DNA of 64,000 nucleotides from Microtetraspora glauca (GTDB lineage: Bacteria > Actinomycetota > Actinomycetes > Streptosporangiales > Streptosporangiaceae): assembly GCA_001570385.1 (NCBI GenBank), contig BBYL01000016.1, positions 186,001 to 250,000 of the forward strand, written 5' to 3'. The translations under genes were made by a program, and so were the position numbers. How positions within the stretch are numbered: position 1 is the first letter of the stretch; every line of letters starts with the position of its first letter. Below the pieces are notes generated by a model. That model ran no database searches. It was not told the DNA's origin and saw only the letters and a program-made list of their open reading frames with translations. Shown piece after piece: positions 56,452 to 64,000 of the stretch.

Positions 56452-56566
56452 TCGCGATATATGCCTCGCCGCCGACAACTGGATATCGCGATATGCGTCG
56501 GAGTATCTTGACCTAAGGCAGTATCGCGATATAGCGTGATCGCGATCGAGAACAGTATCGCGATCG
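56452..56566. promoter_or_regulatory. Cluster of five TATCGCGATA-type palindromes at the exporter promoter
   Basis: GTCGCGATATATG (56451-56463), ATATCGCGATAT (56483-56494, perfect), TATCGCGATATA (56522-56533), GATCGCGATC (56538-56547) and TATCGCGATCG (56556-56566) crowd the 382-bp gap before the exporter gene. A promoter TTGACC (56508-56513) and TATAGC (56530-56535) is overlapped by the third copy. Binding there would block transcription. The divergent AsnB operon may share this control. I see no gene in the gap. Confidence 0.7.
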
Positions 56567-56597
56567 TCTCCACTTCCGAGGTCTGCAAGGAGCAGTG

Positions 56598-58343
56598 ATG
56601 TCCGAACACGAAGGGAGCCAGCCGCTGCGGCTCGCCGAAGAAGCGGCTCCTCCGCACAAGCGCCGGTGGGCCGTACTGGCGATCATCCTGGTCGCGACGT
56701 TCATGGACCTGCTCGACGTGTCCATCGTCGCCATCGCCATCCCCTCGATCCAGAAGGATCTCCAGGCGACCTACACCTCGGCCCAGTGGATGCTGGCCGG
56801 CTACTCCCTGGCCTTCGCCCTACTGCTGATCACCGGCGGCCGGCTGGGCGACATCGCCGGGCGCAAGCGGATCTTCCTGCTCGGCATGGGCGGCTTCACC
56901 CTCGCCTCGGCCCTGTGCGGATTCGCCGTTTCGCCCGAGATGCTGGTCGCCTCGCGGGTGCTCCAGGGGGCGATGGCCGCGATGATGGTCCCCCAGGTCA
57001 TCTCCACGATCCAGCTGATCTTCCCGCCGAAGGAGCGCGGCGGCGCCTTCGCCGTCTACGGAGGTGTCGCCGGTCTCGCGACGATCAGCGGGCCGCTGCT
57101 GGGCGGCCTCCTGCTCAACGCGGACCTGTTCGGCAGCGGATGGCGCTCGATCTTCCTCATCAACCTGCCGCTCGGCGTGGCCGCGTTCGTCGCCGCCATC
57201 GCGATCATGCCCGAGGTGCGGGTGCCGCTCGCGCACACCCTGCGGCTCGACCTCGTGGGCAGCTTCCTGATCACGGTCACCATGCTGCTGCTGATGTATC
57301 CGCTGATCCAGGGCCGCGACCTGGACTGGCCGGTGTGGACCCTTGCCATGATGGCGGCGTCCATCGTCGGGCTGCTGATCTTCGGCGCGCACCAGCGCCG
57401 CCGGGCCGGCAGGAACGCCGCGCCGCTGGTGCCTCCCTCGCTCTTCAGGAAGGTGTCGTTCACCGGCGGGCTCCTGGTGAACCTGTCCTTCTTCGCCGGC
57501 ATCGTGTCCTTCTTCCTGGTGTTCATCATCTACCTGCAGGCGGGCCGCGGTGAGTCCGTCCTGTCGGCGGCACTGACCCTGCTGCCCTGGTCCGTCGGCA
57601 TCGCCGTGGCCAGCGGCACCGGGTTCCAGCTCGCGCCCAAGCTCGGCCGTACGGTGCTGCACATCGGCACGGGCCTGATGACCCTCGCCATGGGCGGGGT
57701 CATCGTCACCATCCAGACCGGCGGCGCCGAGGTCTCCCTGTGGTGGTACGTCCCGAGCATGCTCGTCGGCGGCATCGGCATGGGCCTGGTCGCCCCGCTG
57801 CTGGTCGACGCCGTGGTGTCCGACGTCCCCCCGACGGAGGCGGGCTCGGCGTCCGGAGTCCTCAGCGCGGTCCAGCAGATCGGCGGCGCGCTGGGCATCG
57901 CCCTGGTCGGCCTGGTCTTCTTCGGCTCGGTGAGCGCGCAGGCCCAGAACGTCGCCGAGTCGGTCACCCCGAGGATCCGTACGGCGCTGCAGGCCGCGGG
58001 GGCGCCCGCCTCGGCGGCGGAGGAGGCGAGCCGGGGCTTCGTCCGGTGCTTCGTGGACCGGGCGGAGGAGAAGGATCCGACCGCGGTGCCCGCGAGCTGC
58101 GCCGAGGCGGAGTCGCCCCAGCAGGACGTCCCGCCCTCCGTGCGCACCGCCTTCACCGCGGCGGCGGATGAGGGCAGGAACGACCTCTTCAACCAGGCGA
58201 TGACCGCGGCCGGCTGGTACAACGCCGGGGTCTTCTTCCTGACCTTCCTGCTCATCTTCTTCCTGCCTCGCGCGATCAAGGTCCACGCCGAGGCCGACGC
58301 GGGCGCGCCGGAAGGGTCGCCCGAACCCGAGCCGGTGAGCTGA
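56598..58343 (+). CDS. DHA2-family (14-helix) drug exporter
   Basis: The 581-aa MFS protein has 14 hydrophobic segments and the family motifs ATFMDLLDVSIVAIAIPSIQ (motif D1), GGRLGDIAGRKRIFL (motif A) and RVLQGAMAAMMVPQ (motif C region). Its extracytoplasmic loop before the last helix is unusually long (RCFVDRAEEKDPTAVPASCA with paired Cys). A likely exporter of the polyketide. The ATG at 56598 has AAGGAG at 5 nt. It heads a plus-strand run leading into the oxidase and PKS genes. Confidence 0.9.
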   Translation: MSEHEGSQPLRLAEEAAPPHKRRWAVLAIILVATFMDLLDVSIVAIAIPSIQKDLQATYTSAQWMLAGYSLAFALLLITGGRLGDIAGRKRIFLLGMGGFTLASALCGFAVSPEMLVASRVLQGAMAAMMVPQVISTIQLIFPPKERGGAFAVYGGVAGLATISGPLLGGLLLNADLFGSGWRSIFLINLPLGVAAFVAAIAIMPEVRVPLAHTLRLDLVGSFLITVTMLLLMYPLIQGRDLDWPVWTLAMMAASIVGLLIFGAHQRRRAGRNAAPLVPPSLFRKVSFTGGLLVNLSFFAGIVSFFLVFIIYLQAGRGESVLSAALTLLPWSVGIAVASGTGFQLAPKLGRTVLHIGTGLMTLAMGGVIVTIQTGGAEVSLWWYVPSMLVGGIGMGLVAPLLVDAVVSDVPPTEAGSASGVLSAVQQIGGALGIALVGLVFFGSVSAQAQNVAESVTPRIRTALQAAGAPASAAEEASRGFVRCFVDRAEEKDPTAVPASCAEAESPQQDVPPSVRTAFTAAADEGRNDLFNQAMTAAGWYNAGVFFLTFLLIFFLPRAIKVHAEADAGAPEGSPEPEPVS

Positions 58344-58465
58344 GCCCCCGTCGACTGAGTCCGTCGATCGGCGCCGTGATTCCCGGTCCGCCGGAGAGTC
58401 CGGCGCCGATCTGCTGCCGCGTGCCGGCCGATGCCATCCCAGAGACGCCACCAGAGAGGTGTCCC

Positions 58466-60571
58466 ATGTTCGAGCCCTCGATCGAGCTGTACGACGATCA
58501 GGTCAACAACGACTTCACGGTCGCCATCCTGCAACTGATCTTCTGGGCGGTCCTGGCCCGTCGCCTGTACCGCCTCCCCTTCAGCAAGACCGCCCACAAG
58601 CTCAGGCGCAGCAGCCGGAGGCTGGTCGCGGGCGTGGTGGTGGGGGCCCTGCTCGTTCCGGCCCGGCTGTTCACCATCCTCGTCATGGGCGGCTACGGAC
58701 CGCAGTTCGCGGCGGACCGTCTGTGGATCGGCCTGCCCCTGGTCGCCGTCCCCACGATCTTCGCCCTCGTCCTGACCCTGCCCCGGCTCCGGCGGTTCGC
58801 GGTCGCCGAGGTCGCCGACCGGCAGGCCCCGCCCACCCCCGAGCAGCGTCTGCGGGCGGCCGCGCCCGCGGTCACCCTGCCGGCGCGCGCCGTGACCATC
58901 GGGGCGCTCATCGCCTTCGCGCGGCTGATCTTCGCTCCGACGCCGCCGCTGTTCATCCCGGCCCTGCTGACCTTCGCCGTCGCCGGCGGCTGGATCCTGG
59001 TGCTCGGCCGCAGGCACCGGGCGCGGACGGCCGGTGTGGACGTACGGCCGATGCCGAGCGGTGGGGCCCGCACCCGCCGCAACCTCGTGGGAACGGTGAC
59101 GGTGCTGGCGCTGGTCGCCGTCTACGCCGCCTGGGACTGGCAGACCAGCAAGCTGCCCGACAGCTACAGCATGATGGACCACGCGATGACCTACGGCGAC
59201 GGTCCCGAGGTGTCCGGGCACGGCCACCTCGCCGCGGGGGCGGGCGGGGCGAAGGTGCCGTCGGTCTCGGTGGCGGACCTCACCGGACCGCGTACCGGCG
59301 TCCCCGACAAGCGCTTCACGCTCACCGCCACCGACGCCAGGATGAAGCTGAGCTCCTCGGCCGAGGTGGACGCGGTGGTCTTCAACGGGCAGCTTCCCGG
59401 CCCCGAACTGCGGGTGCGCGAGGGCGACCTCGTCGAGGTGACGCTGGTGAACAGGACACGCGACGTCCCCACCACCCTCCACTGGCACGGCGTCGACGTG
59501 CCGAACGCCGAGGACGGCGTGGCAGGTGTCACGCAGGACGCGGTGGCTCCGGGCAAGAGCCACACCTACCGGTGGGTAGCGGGCCAGACGGGGACCTACT
59601 GGTACCACTCGCACCAGCAGTCATCGGTGCAGGTCCGCCGGGGGCTCTTCGGCCCCCTGGTGATCGAGAAGGCCGACCCCGGACCCGCGAACCTGAAGGA
59701 GTTCACGCTCGCCGCGCACGTCTGGGACACCGACAAGGGCGAGATCAGCTCGCTCAACTCCTACGACACGCTGCGCAGGGAGACCGTTCCCGCGGGCACT
59801 CCGGTGCGGATCAGGCTCGTCAACTCCGACAACTTCCTCAAGACGTTCACCCTGGCCGGGGTCCCGTTCAAGGTGACCGCACTGGACGGCAACGACGTGA
59901 ACGCGCCCACCGAGCTGAGCAAGGTGAAGCTGCCCCTCGGCGGCGGCGGGCGCTACGACCTCGAGTTCGTCATGCCCGCGGGGCCGGTGCGGTTCGCCGA
60001 CCTGGCCGCGCCGGACGCCGGGCTCCTGATCACGCCCGACGGGAAGGGAGAGCTGGCGCCGCTGCTGGAGGCCCCCGACTTCGATCCGACCCGCTACGGG
60101 TCGCCGCGGCCCACGCCGTTCGGGCCGGGCAGCGACTTCGACCGCTCCTTCCAGCTCATCCTGGACAACAAGCCCGGGTTCTTCGACGGCACGCCGTACT
60201 ACCTGTGGACGGTCAACGGGTCGGTCTTCCCGCACATCCCGATGCTGATGGTGCGCGAAGGGGAGCTCGTGAAGGTCACCGTGGTGAACCGCAGCTTCCT
60301 CGAACATCCCCTGCACCTCCACGGCCACCGCGTGCTCGTGCTCAGCCGCAACGGGAAACCGGTCACGGGCAGCCCCGTCTGGCTGGACACCGTCACCGTC
60401 GTGGACGGGGAGACCTACGAGCTGGCCTTCAAGGCCGACAATCCCGGGGTGTGGATGGACCACTGCCACAACCTCGAACACGCCGCCATGGGGATGACGA
60501 TCCACCTGGCCTACGAGAACGTGCACACCCCCTATCTCGCCGGGCGGGCCACCGGGAACGTCCCCGAATAG
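58466..60571 (+). CDS. Membrane-anchored multicopper oxidase
   Basis: The 701-aa protein has an N-terminal region of about 225 residues with roughly six hydrophobic helices, then a multicopper oxidase (residues 260-701). The copper motifs are TLHWHGVDVPN, WYHSHQQS, HPLHLHGH and DHCHNLEHAAMGM; the last supplies the HCH cluster and the T1 site, with Met as the likely axial ligand. Laccase-type oxidation of phenols at the cell surface could couple or quinonise the polyketide. An alternative is copper tolerance. The membrane fusion is unusual for bacterial laccases. Confidence 0.85.
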   Translation: MFEPSIELYDDQVNNDFTVAILQLIFWAVLARRLYRLPFSKTAHKLRRSSRRLVAGVVVGALLVPARLFTILVMGGYGPQFAADRLWIGLPLVAVPTIFALVLTLPRLRRFAVAEVADRQAPPTPEQRLRAAAPAVTLPARAVTIGALIAFARLIFAPTPPLFIPALLTFAVAGGWILVLGRRHRARTAGVDVRPMPSGGARTRRNLVGTVTVLALVAVYAAWDWQTSKLPDSYSMMDHAMTYGDGPEVSGHGHLAAGAGGAKVPSVSVADLTGPRTGVPDKRFTLTATDARMKLSSSAEVDAVVFNGQLPGPELRVREGDLVEVTLVNRTRDVPTTLHWHGVDVPNAEDGVAGVTQDAVAPGKSHTYRWVAGQTGTYWYHSHQQSSVQVRRGLFGPLVIEKADPGPANLKEFTLAAHVWDTDKGEISSLNSYDTLRRETVPAGTPVRIRLVNSDNFLKTFTLAGVPFKVTALDGNDVNAPTELSKVKLPLGGGGRYDLEFVMPAGPVRFADLAAPDAGLLITPDGKGELAPLLEAPDFDPTRYGSPRPTPFGPGSDFDRSFQLILDNKPGFFDGTPYYLWTVNGSVFPHIPMLMVREGELVKVTVVNRSFLEHPLHLHGHRVLVLSRNGKPVTGSPVWLDTVTVVDGETYELAFKADNPGVWMDHCHNLEHAAMGMTIHLAYENVHTPYLAGRATGNVPE

Positions 60572-60596
60572 CGAGCCACGTCCAGCGAGCTGTCGA

Positions 60597-60612
60597 GCCC
60601 CTCTCGAGGGGC
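60597..60612 (+). terminator. Small hairpin between oxidase and CLF genes
   Basis: GCCCCT (60597-60602) and AGGGGC (60607-60612) pair around CTCG. The short stem lacks a T-tract, so it may only weaken read-through between the oxidase gene and the CLF gene 70 bp further on. Confidence 0.35.
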
Positions 60613-60681
60613 GCCCCAGTGAGTCGAGCCACCCTGTGATCGGGCGCGGGAAGCCCGCGACCGACACAGGAGGGTTCGACG

Positions 60682-62046
60682 ATGAGCAGCGCGTCAACGG
60701 ATGCCGGGCCCGGCCCCGTGGTGAGCGGCCCCGTGGTGAGCGGCCCCGTGGTGAGCGGCCCCGTGGTGAGCGGCCCCGTGGTGAGCGGCCCCGTGGTGAG
60801 CGGCGCCGCGGCCACCGGTGCCGTGGTGACAGGCGTCGGTGTCGTGGCACCTACGGGAGTCGGCGCTGAGGAACACTGGCAGGCCGTACTGGCCGGGAAG
60901 TCCGGCATCGGCCGGATCAGCCGCTTCGACCCCACCTCCTACCCGGTGCGCCTGGCCGGCGAGGTGCCGGGATTCGCGGCCAGGGAGCGGGTGCCGGGCC
61001 GGCTGATCCCCCAGACCGACCACTGGACGCACATGGCGCTGGCGGCGACCCAGGCCGCCCTCGCCGACGCCGGGGTCGATCCCGGTGAACTGCCCGAGTA
61101 CGAGATGGCCGTGGTGACGGCGAGCTCCTCCGGCGGCACGGAGTTCGGCCAGCACGAGATGGAGCGCCTCTACACCAAGGGGCCCTCGTGGGTCAGCGTC
61201 TACCAGTCGATCGGCTGGTTCTACGCCGCCACCACCGGACAGGTGTCGATCAGGCACGGCATGCGCGGTCCCTGCGGTGTCCTGTGCACGGAGCAGGCCG
61301 GCGGGCTCGACGCGCTCGGCCAGGCCCGCCGGCTGCTGAGGTCCGGCGCGCGGCTCGTGGTCAGCGGCGGGACCGACGCCTCGTTGTGCCCCTACGGCCT
61401 CACGGCCCAGCTCGCCACCGGCCTGCTTTCCACCGAGCAGGACCCCGGCCGGGCGTACCTGCCCTTCGATGCCGCCGCCTCGGGATATCTGCCGGGTGAG
61501 GGCGGGGCCATCCTCGTGGTGGAGCGCGACGCCCCGGACGGCTACGGCGCGATCCGCGGGTACGCCGCCGGCTTCGACCCGCGGCCCGGCTCGGGACGGC
61601 GTCCCGCGCTGCGCGGCACCATCGAGCGTGCGCTGGCGGACGCCGGCGTCACCCCGGGCGACATCGACGTCGTGTTCGCCGACGCGGCGGGAGTGCCCGA
61701 ACTCGACCTGGCGGAGGCCGAGGCCATCACCGCGGTGTTCGGCCCCCGGGGCGTGCCGGTCACCGCGCCCAAGACCCTCACCGGCCGCCTGTACGGCGGT
61801 GGCGCCGCCCTCGACATCGCGACGGCGCTGTTCGCGCTCCGCGACGACGTCATCCCGCACACCGTGGGACCGACCAGGCTCGCCCCCGGCTGCGAGCTGG
61901 ACCTCGTGCTCGGTGAACCGCGGGACACCCCCGTGCGCACCGCCCTCGTACTCGCCCGCGGTCACGGCGGTTTCGCCGCGGCGATGGTGTTGTCCGACCT
62001 TCACCACATCTCCCGAACCGGAAATATCTCCCGAACCGGAAAGTGA
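60682..62046 (+). CDS. Type II PKS chain length factor (KS-beta)
   Basis: The 454-aa KS-like protein has Gln205 in LCTEQAGGLDALGQ where KS-alpha has Cys, the signature of chain length factors that prime by malonyl decarboxylation and set chain length. Other motifs are VVSGGTDASLCPYGL and FDAAASGYLPGEGGAILVVE. AGGAGG precedes the ATG. The N-terminus has a roughly 40-residue extension made of six GPVVS pentapeptides before TGAVVTGVGVVAPTG. ACP, cyclase, ketoreductase and ABM genes follow, but the matching KS-alpha is 19 kb upstream. Confidence 0.95.
   Translation: MSSASTDAGPGPVVSGPVVSGPVVSGPVVSGPVVSGPVVSGAAATGAVVTGVGVVAPTGVGAEEHWQAVLAGKSGIGRISRFDPTSYPVRLAGEVPGFAARERVPGRLIPQTDHWTHMALAATQAALADAGVDPGELPEYEMAVVTASSSGGTEFGQHEMERLYTKGPSWVSVYQSIGWFYAATTGQVSIRHGMRGPCGVLCTEQAGGLDALGQARRLLRSGARLVVSGGTDASLCPYGLTAQLATGLLSTEQDPGRAYLPFDAAASGYLPGEGGAILVVERDAPDGYGAIRGYAAGFDPRPGSGRRPALRGTIERALADAGVTPGDIDVVFADAAGVPELDLAEAEAITAVFGPRGVPVTAPKTLTGRLYGGGAALDIATALFALRDDVIPHTVGPTRLAPGCELDLVLGEPRDTPVRTALVLARGHGGFAAAMVLSDLHHISRTGNISRTGK
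60712..60801 (+). repeat. Six perfect 15-bp tandem repeats (GPVVS) in the CLF gene
   Basis: GGCCCCGTGGTGAGC is repeated six times without a mismatch (60712-60801) and encodes GPVVS each time, just inside the CLF start. Perfect identity suggests recent slippage expansion. Confidence 0.95.
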
Positions 62047-62053
62047 GCGGAAC

Positions 62054-62320
62054 ATGCCCGAATTCACCATGGAGGACCTCAAGCAGACGCTGCGCGCGAT
62101 CGCGGGGGAGGACGAGCAGGTCGACCTGGACGGGGACATCTCCGACGTCTCCCTGGCCGACCTCGGCTACGACTCGCTCGCGCTGCTGGAGCTGGCCAGC
62201 CAGGTCGAGAAGCGCTACGGGGTCGTCATCCCCGACGACGCGGTCCACGAGATGGTCACGCCCCGCGCGACCCTCGCGTACATCAACGGCCGCCTCGCCG
62301 ACACCGTCGAGGTGGCCTGA
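62054..62320 (+). CDS. Type II PKS acyl carrier protein
   Basis: The 88-aa ACP carries the phosphopantetheine attachment Ser41 in DLGYDSLALLELASQVEKRY. It shuttles the growing poly-beta-ketone between KS-alpha/CLF and the cyclases. It starts 7 bp after the CLF stop, with a GAGCGG RBS-like stretch, and is followed after 1 nt by the cyclase gene, the normal CLF-ACP-cyclase order of pentangular and spore-pigment clusters. Confidence 0.95.
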   Translation: MPEFTMEDLKQTLRAIAGEDEQVDLDGDISDVSLADLGYDSLALLELASQVEKRYGVVIPDDAVHEMVTPRATLAYINGRLADTVEVA

Positions 62321-62321
62321 G

Positions 62322-62786
62322 ATGGCCGGACACACCGACAACCACATCGTCATCGACGCGCCCATCGACGTGGTGTGGCGGATGACGAACGACATCGAGT
62401 CGTGGACCGAGCTGTTCAGCGAGTACTCCGAGGCGACGATCATCGAGCGGCGCGGCGACTCCATCCTGTTCCGGCTCGCGCTGCACCCCGACGAGAACGG
62501 CACGGTGTGGAGCTGGATGTCCCTGCGCACCCCCGATCCCGCCACGCGCACGGTCCGCTCGCACCGTGTCGAGACGGGCCCCTTCAAGTACATGTCGATC
62601 TTCTGGGAGTACACCGAGACGGACCGGGGGGTCCGCATGCGGTGGGTCCAGGACTTCGAGATGAAGCCGGGCGCCCCGGTGGGCGACGAGGCGATGCGCG
62701 ACCGCCTCAACCGCAACACGCTGGTGCAGCTCCAGCTCATCAAGGACAAGGTCGAGGCCGCCGCGCGCGCGACCGCGGCGATCTGA
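62322..62786 (+). CDS. SRPBCC aromatase/cyclase (TcmN/WhiE-VI-like)
   Basis: The 154-aa single-domain START-like cyclase begins HTDNHIVIDAPIDVVWRMTN and has IESWTELFSEYSEATIIERR, then FKYMSIFWEYTETDRGVRMR. Monodomain enzymes of this type fold and aromatise the first rings of long nascent chains. It is coupled to the ACP gene. A 98-bp gap separates it from the ketoreductase. Confidence 0.92.
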   Translation: MAGHTDNHIVIDAPIDVVWRMTNDIESWTELFSEYSEATIIERRGDSILFRLALHPDENGTVWSWMSLRTPDPATRTVRSHRVETGPFKYMSIFWEYTETDRGVRMRWVQDFEMKPGAPVGDEAMRDRLNRNTLVQLQLIKDKVEAAARATAAI

Positions 62787-62884
62787 CCCGCCCGGTCACC
62801 CGTGATCGCACCCGATCACACCTCATCGGCCCTGACCACATCTGAGACATCTGACAGACCAGGCGAAACGGAGACGGACACGAC

Positions 62885-63637
62885 ATGGACCTCGGGCTCA
62901 GTGGCAAGAAGGCACTCGTCACCGGCGGCACCAGGGGCGTCGGCAGGGGAGTGGTACTGGAGCTGGCGCGTCACGGCGTCGACGTCATCACCTGCTACCG
63001 GCAGCCGGGAGAGGCCGCCGCGTCGCTGGAACGCGAGCTCAAGGAGCTCGGCGGGGACCACCACGTGCTGCGCGCGGATCTCGCCGACCCCGCGGAGATC
63101 ACCGCGCTGCTCGGCGCGTGCGAGAGCCGGTTCGGGCGGCTGGACCTCGTGGTGAACAACGCCGCGACCATCAGCCACGTGCCGTACGAGCGGCTCACCC
63201 CCGAGCAGTGGCGGCACATCCTCGACGTGAACGTCACCGGCGTGCACCTGGTCATCCAGGGCGCGCTCCCGCTGATGACGGCCGGCGGCTCGGTGATCAG
63301 CATCGGGTCGAAGTCGGCCGAGGTGGGGATCCCGCTCCGCGCCCACTACACCGCGACCAAGGCCGCGCTGACCGGACTGACCCGGTCCCTGGCCAAGGAG
63401 TACGGCAAGCGGGGCATCAGATTCACCATGTTGTCCCTCGGCATCATCGCCACCGAGGCGATGGACGCGATGCCCGCCGAGCAGCGCGAGCTCATGGTCC
63501 AGCGCTACAGCGAGAAGACCGCCCTGGGCCGGCTCGGCACGCCCGAGGAGGTCGCGGGCGGCGTCCTCTGGCTGGCGAGCGACCTGGCCAGGTTCGTCAC
63601 GGGCGCGGTCATCGCGGTCGACGGGGGGATCTCCTGA
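62885..63637 (+). CDS. Polyketide ketoreductase-type SDR
   Basis: The 250-aa SDR has KALVTGGTRGVGRGVVLEL, VVNNAATISHVPYERL, SIGSKSAEVG with the catalytic Ser, and HYTATKAALTGLTRSLAKEY with Tyr and Lys, ending FVTGAVIAVDGGIS. It is a paralogue of the SDR at 46982. By position next to the cyclase it is the better candidate for ring or chain ketoreduction. Its stop overlaps the start of the ABM gene. Confidence 0.92.
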   Translation: MDLGLSGKKALVTGGTRGVGRGVVLELARHGVDVITCYRQPGEAAASLERELKELGGDHHVLRADLADPAEITALLGACESRFGRLDLVVNNAATISHVPYERLTPEQWRHILDVNVTGVHLVIQGALPLMTAGGSVISIGSKSAEVGIPLRAHYTATKAALTGLTRSLAKEYGKRGIRFTMLSLGIIATEAMDAMPAEQRELMVQRYSEKTALGRLGTPEEVAGGVLWLASDLARFVTGAVIAVDGGIS

Positions 63638-63960
63638 TGAGCGACGCGACGTACCGGGTCATGCTGCGCATGCAGATCATCCCCGGGATGGGCCCCGACT
63701 TCGAACGGATCTGGCGGAAGGTCGGCGACTCCGTCACCTCCCACCCCGCCAACCGCGGCCAGTGGCTGTCGCGCAGCGAGGAGGAGGCGGACGTCTACTA
63801 CATCGTCAGCGACTGGGTCGACGAGGCGAGCTTCCGCCGGTTCGAGACCAGCGACCGACATGTGGAGCACCGCAGGCAGCTGCACCCGTACCGGTCGGGC
63901 GGGTCGATGGTCACCATGCGGATCGTGGCCCACCTGCCGGGCACCGGCGGGGCCGAGTAG
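63637..63960 (+). CDS. Antibiotic biosynthesis monooxygenase (ABM) domain protein
   Basis: The 107-aa protein has an ABM fold: YRVMLRMQIIPGMGPDFERI, then WLSRSEEEADVYYIVSDWVD. It probably converts an anthrone-like ring to a quinone without cofactor. It forms an SDR-ABM pair like 46608-47704. The last 40 bp of the window after its stop contain nothing recognisable; more cluster genes probably follow to the right. Confidence 0.88.
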   Translation: MSDATYRVMLRMQIIPGMGPDFERIWRKVGDSVTSHPANRGQWLSRSEEEADVYYIVSDWVDEASFRRFETSDRHVEHRRQLHPYRSGGSMVTMRIVAHLPGTGGAE

Positions 63961-64000
63961 GGAACCCGTCCCGTCCTGTCCGCACCACTCCACCCAACCG

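Noticed and set aside
56820..58451. 543-codon open frame on the minus strand opposite the DHA2 exporter
   Set aside because: Composition is extremely rich in Arg, Glu, Gly and His with no domain. The sense strand encodes a well-conserved transporter.

Overview
The window is high-GC DNA with GTG starts, ATGA-type gene overlaps, a SARP/AfsR regulator, ECF sigma factor and two-component systems, so it comes from a filamentous actinomycete. The thiopeptide genes resemble the thiomuracin (tbt) and GE2270 (pbt) clusters known from Nonomuraea and Planobispora, so a Streptosporangiaceae-like host is my best inference. No complete tRNA, rRNA or CRISPR array was seen.

Region 1 (1-10.6 kb) is a scar of repeated site-specific integration. 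It holds two related tyrosine-integrase remnants (left edge and 8.7-9.4 kb), three copies of a tRNA 3' half (att-like, at 2.27, 7.42 and 8.58 kb), IS3 debris, a SUKH immunity-type gene, an XRE-phospholipase-D-like regulator with an operator-like pair of palindromes, a 483-aa orphan, and a HigBA-type toxin-antitoxin pair whose toxin N-terminus looks frame-shifted. A ComB-like gene and a VOC protein flank it.

Region 2 (10.6-25.7 kb) is mostly regulation and housekeeping: a 37-codon exported peptide divergent from a 930-aa SARP-NB-ARC-TPR regulator, two NarL-type two-component systems, Nudix, cupin, a secreted hydrolase, a membrane acyltransferase, and an ECF sigma factor with its YCII/DGPF partner.

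Region 3 (25.77-37.93 kb) is a compact thiopeptide cluster in the tbt/pbt A-to-H order: precursor peptide, tRNA-dependent glutamylating dehydratase, elimination protein, pyridine synthase, azoline dehydrogenase, leader-binding partner, YcaO cyclodehydratase and a small H-like protein. The leader is nearly that of TbtA/PbtA, but the core (SGCALCSCSIACSSSSSS) is unlike any I recall. By the usual Ser1/Cys-Ser rule it would close a 35-membered ring with a Ser-rich tail. A perfect hairpin separates precursor and enzymes. Several enzymes carry in-frame 15-bp repeat expansions.

Region 4 (38.0 kb to the right edge) is a type II polyketide cluster of spore-pigment/pentangular type. It has KS-alpha, CLF, ACP, a SRPBCC cyclase, a TcmI-type cyclase, cupin, a SchA/CurD-like protein, two paralogous SDR plus quinone-forming monooxygenase cassettes, an O-methyltransferase, a DUF1772 protein, a flavin-dependent halogenase with flavin reductase, an asparagine-synthetase-like amidotransferase, a TenA-like protein and a membrane-anchored multicopper oxidase. 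It also has three transporters and TetR and PadR regulators with recognisable palindromic sites. KS-alpha and CLF are about 19 kb apart, which is unusual. The predicted product is a halogenated, possibly amidated and methylated aromatic polyketide. The cluster probably continues past the right edge.
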